Below are positions 5,843 to 6,123 of a stretch of 6,123 bases of DNA, in pieces. The stretch's first letter is position 1, and every line of letters begins with the position of its first letter. The translations under genes were made by a program, and so were the position numbers. Source of the stretch: a bacterium (lineage in GTDB: Bacteria; Tectomicrobia; Entotheonellia; Entotheonellales; Entotheonellaceae); contig JAPULM010000117.1 in the NCBI GenBank assembly GCA_027294925.1, forward strand, positions 1 through 6,123, written 5' to 3'. The notes below the pieces were generated by a model. The model was not told the origin of the DNA. It was given only the letters and a program-made list of their open reading frames with translations, and searched no databases.

Positions 5843-6123
5843 CTAAAAATGTTTGCTTAGCTTGTCTACGATCAACCGTCCAATATTTAATGACGCTGTG
5901 GCGGCTGGTGATGGCGCGTTGCAGACGTTTACTATGCGGTCACTTTCCTGGATCATGAAATCGTCTACTATGCCGCCGTCCGGGGTAATGGCCTGGGCCC
6001 GAATGCCGGCCGGCGCGGTAACCAGATCGTCGGCCGTAATCGATGGTACCAGATGTTGTAAGGCGCGTACAAAGGCAGCTTTATTAACCGAACGCCACAT
6101 CTCACCGAAGCCGGTGCGCCAGT
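5843..6123 (-). CDS. lhgO: L-2-hydroxyglutarate oxidase (FAD-dependent), C-terminal part
   Basis: This is the last 93 residues of an FAD-dependent oxidoreductase of the LhgO/L2HGDH type, which oxidises L-2-hydroxyglutarate to 2-oxoglutarate and passes electrons to the membrane or oxygen. The N-terminal part (about 300 residues, with the Rossmann FAD motif) lies beyond the window. Characteristic text is [11 protein letters not shown] and [17 protein letters not shown], then [14 protein letters not shown], and the FAD-proximal [11 protein letters not shown] near the C-terminus. The stop is TAG at 5845-5843. It converges on the isomerase-like gene and shows no link to the selenoprotein operon. 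The match to the LhgO C-terminus is strong; a sister FAD oxidoreductase of the DAO superfamily is the alternative. Confidence 0.82.
   Translation of the reverse strand, partial: WRTGFGEMWRSVNKAAFVRALQHLVPSITADDLVTAPAGIRAQAITPDGGIVDDFMIQESDRIVNVCNAPSPAATASLNIGRLIVDKLSKHF

Noticed and set aside
1..6123. CRISPR arrays, tRNA or rRNA genes, insertion sequences and integrase sites.
   Set aside because: No regularly spaced repeats, cloverleaf-like sequence, transposase text or terminal inverted repeats with flanking duplications were seen.

Overview
The window is a bacterial chromosomal segment of moderate G+C content (roughly the low-to-mid 50s by eye) with closely packed genes. Six genes are supported, plus a 3' gene fragment at one edge and a 5' gene fragment at the other counted among them as partials. 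Nothing in it fixes the taxon. A secreted DsbA-type oxidoreductase suggests a cell with an oxidising extracytoplasmic compartment, most likely Gram-negative. Two genes with in-frame UGA codons imply an organism that inserts selenocysteine (Sec). An uncultured environmental lineage is my guess, not a conclusion.

Layout. Five genes lie on the minus strand and read right to left. They are a DsbA-like thiol oxidoreductase (4561 to 3755), a GrdB/PrdB-type 'selenoprotein B family' protein (3537 to 2440), two tandem polysaccharide-deacetylase-fold proteins (2383 to 1502 and 1461 to 517), and the N-terminal 140 residues of an aldo/keto reductase (419 to the window edge). The last four are separated by only 56, 40 and 97 bases and probably form one operon. 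The DsbA-like gene is 217 bases upstream of them, and that gap contains a plausible promoter and an inverted repeat. On the plus strand a xylose-isomerase-like TIM-barrel protein (4935 to 5759) is divergent from the DsbA-like gene across a 373-base region rich in short palindromes. It converges on the C-terminus of an LhgO-type L-2-hydroxyglutarate oxidase (minus strand, 6123 to 5843).

The main result is that both the DsbA-like and the GrdB-like genes look split in two by a TGA codon and are really single genes. In each case the two halves are in the same frame, and the TGA falls exactly on the first redox position of the expected C-x-x-C motif (U-P-F-C and U-P-I-C). In each, a stem-loop follows whose apical loop starts 18 bases after the TGA with GUC. 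This fits bacterial SECIS geometry. Both genes end in TAG, while TGA is an ordinary stop in three other genes here, so global recoding of TGA is unlikely. A standard gene caller would break both genes.

How the genes may work together is inference. GrdB/PrdB relatives use Sec for reductive chemistry, in the characterised cases breaking C-N bonds. Deacetylase-fold proteins of this type include amide hydrolases such as PuuE allantoinase. The operon could therefore be a small catabolic or detoxifying pathway for a nitrogenous small molecule, with an aldo/keto reductase acting on a carbonyl product. One of the two deacetylase-fold proteins keeps the catalytic and metal-binding residues and the other has lost several of them, which suggests an active/inactive pair.
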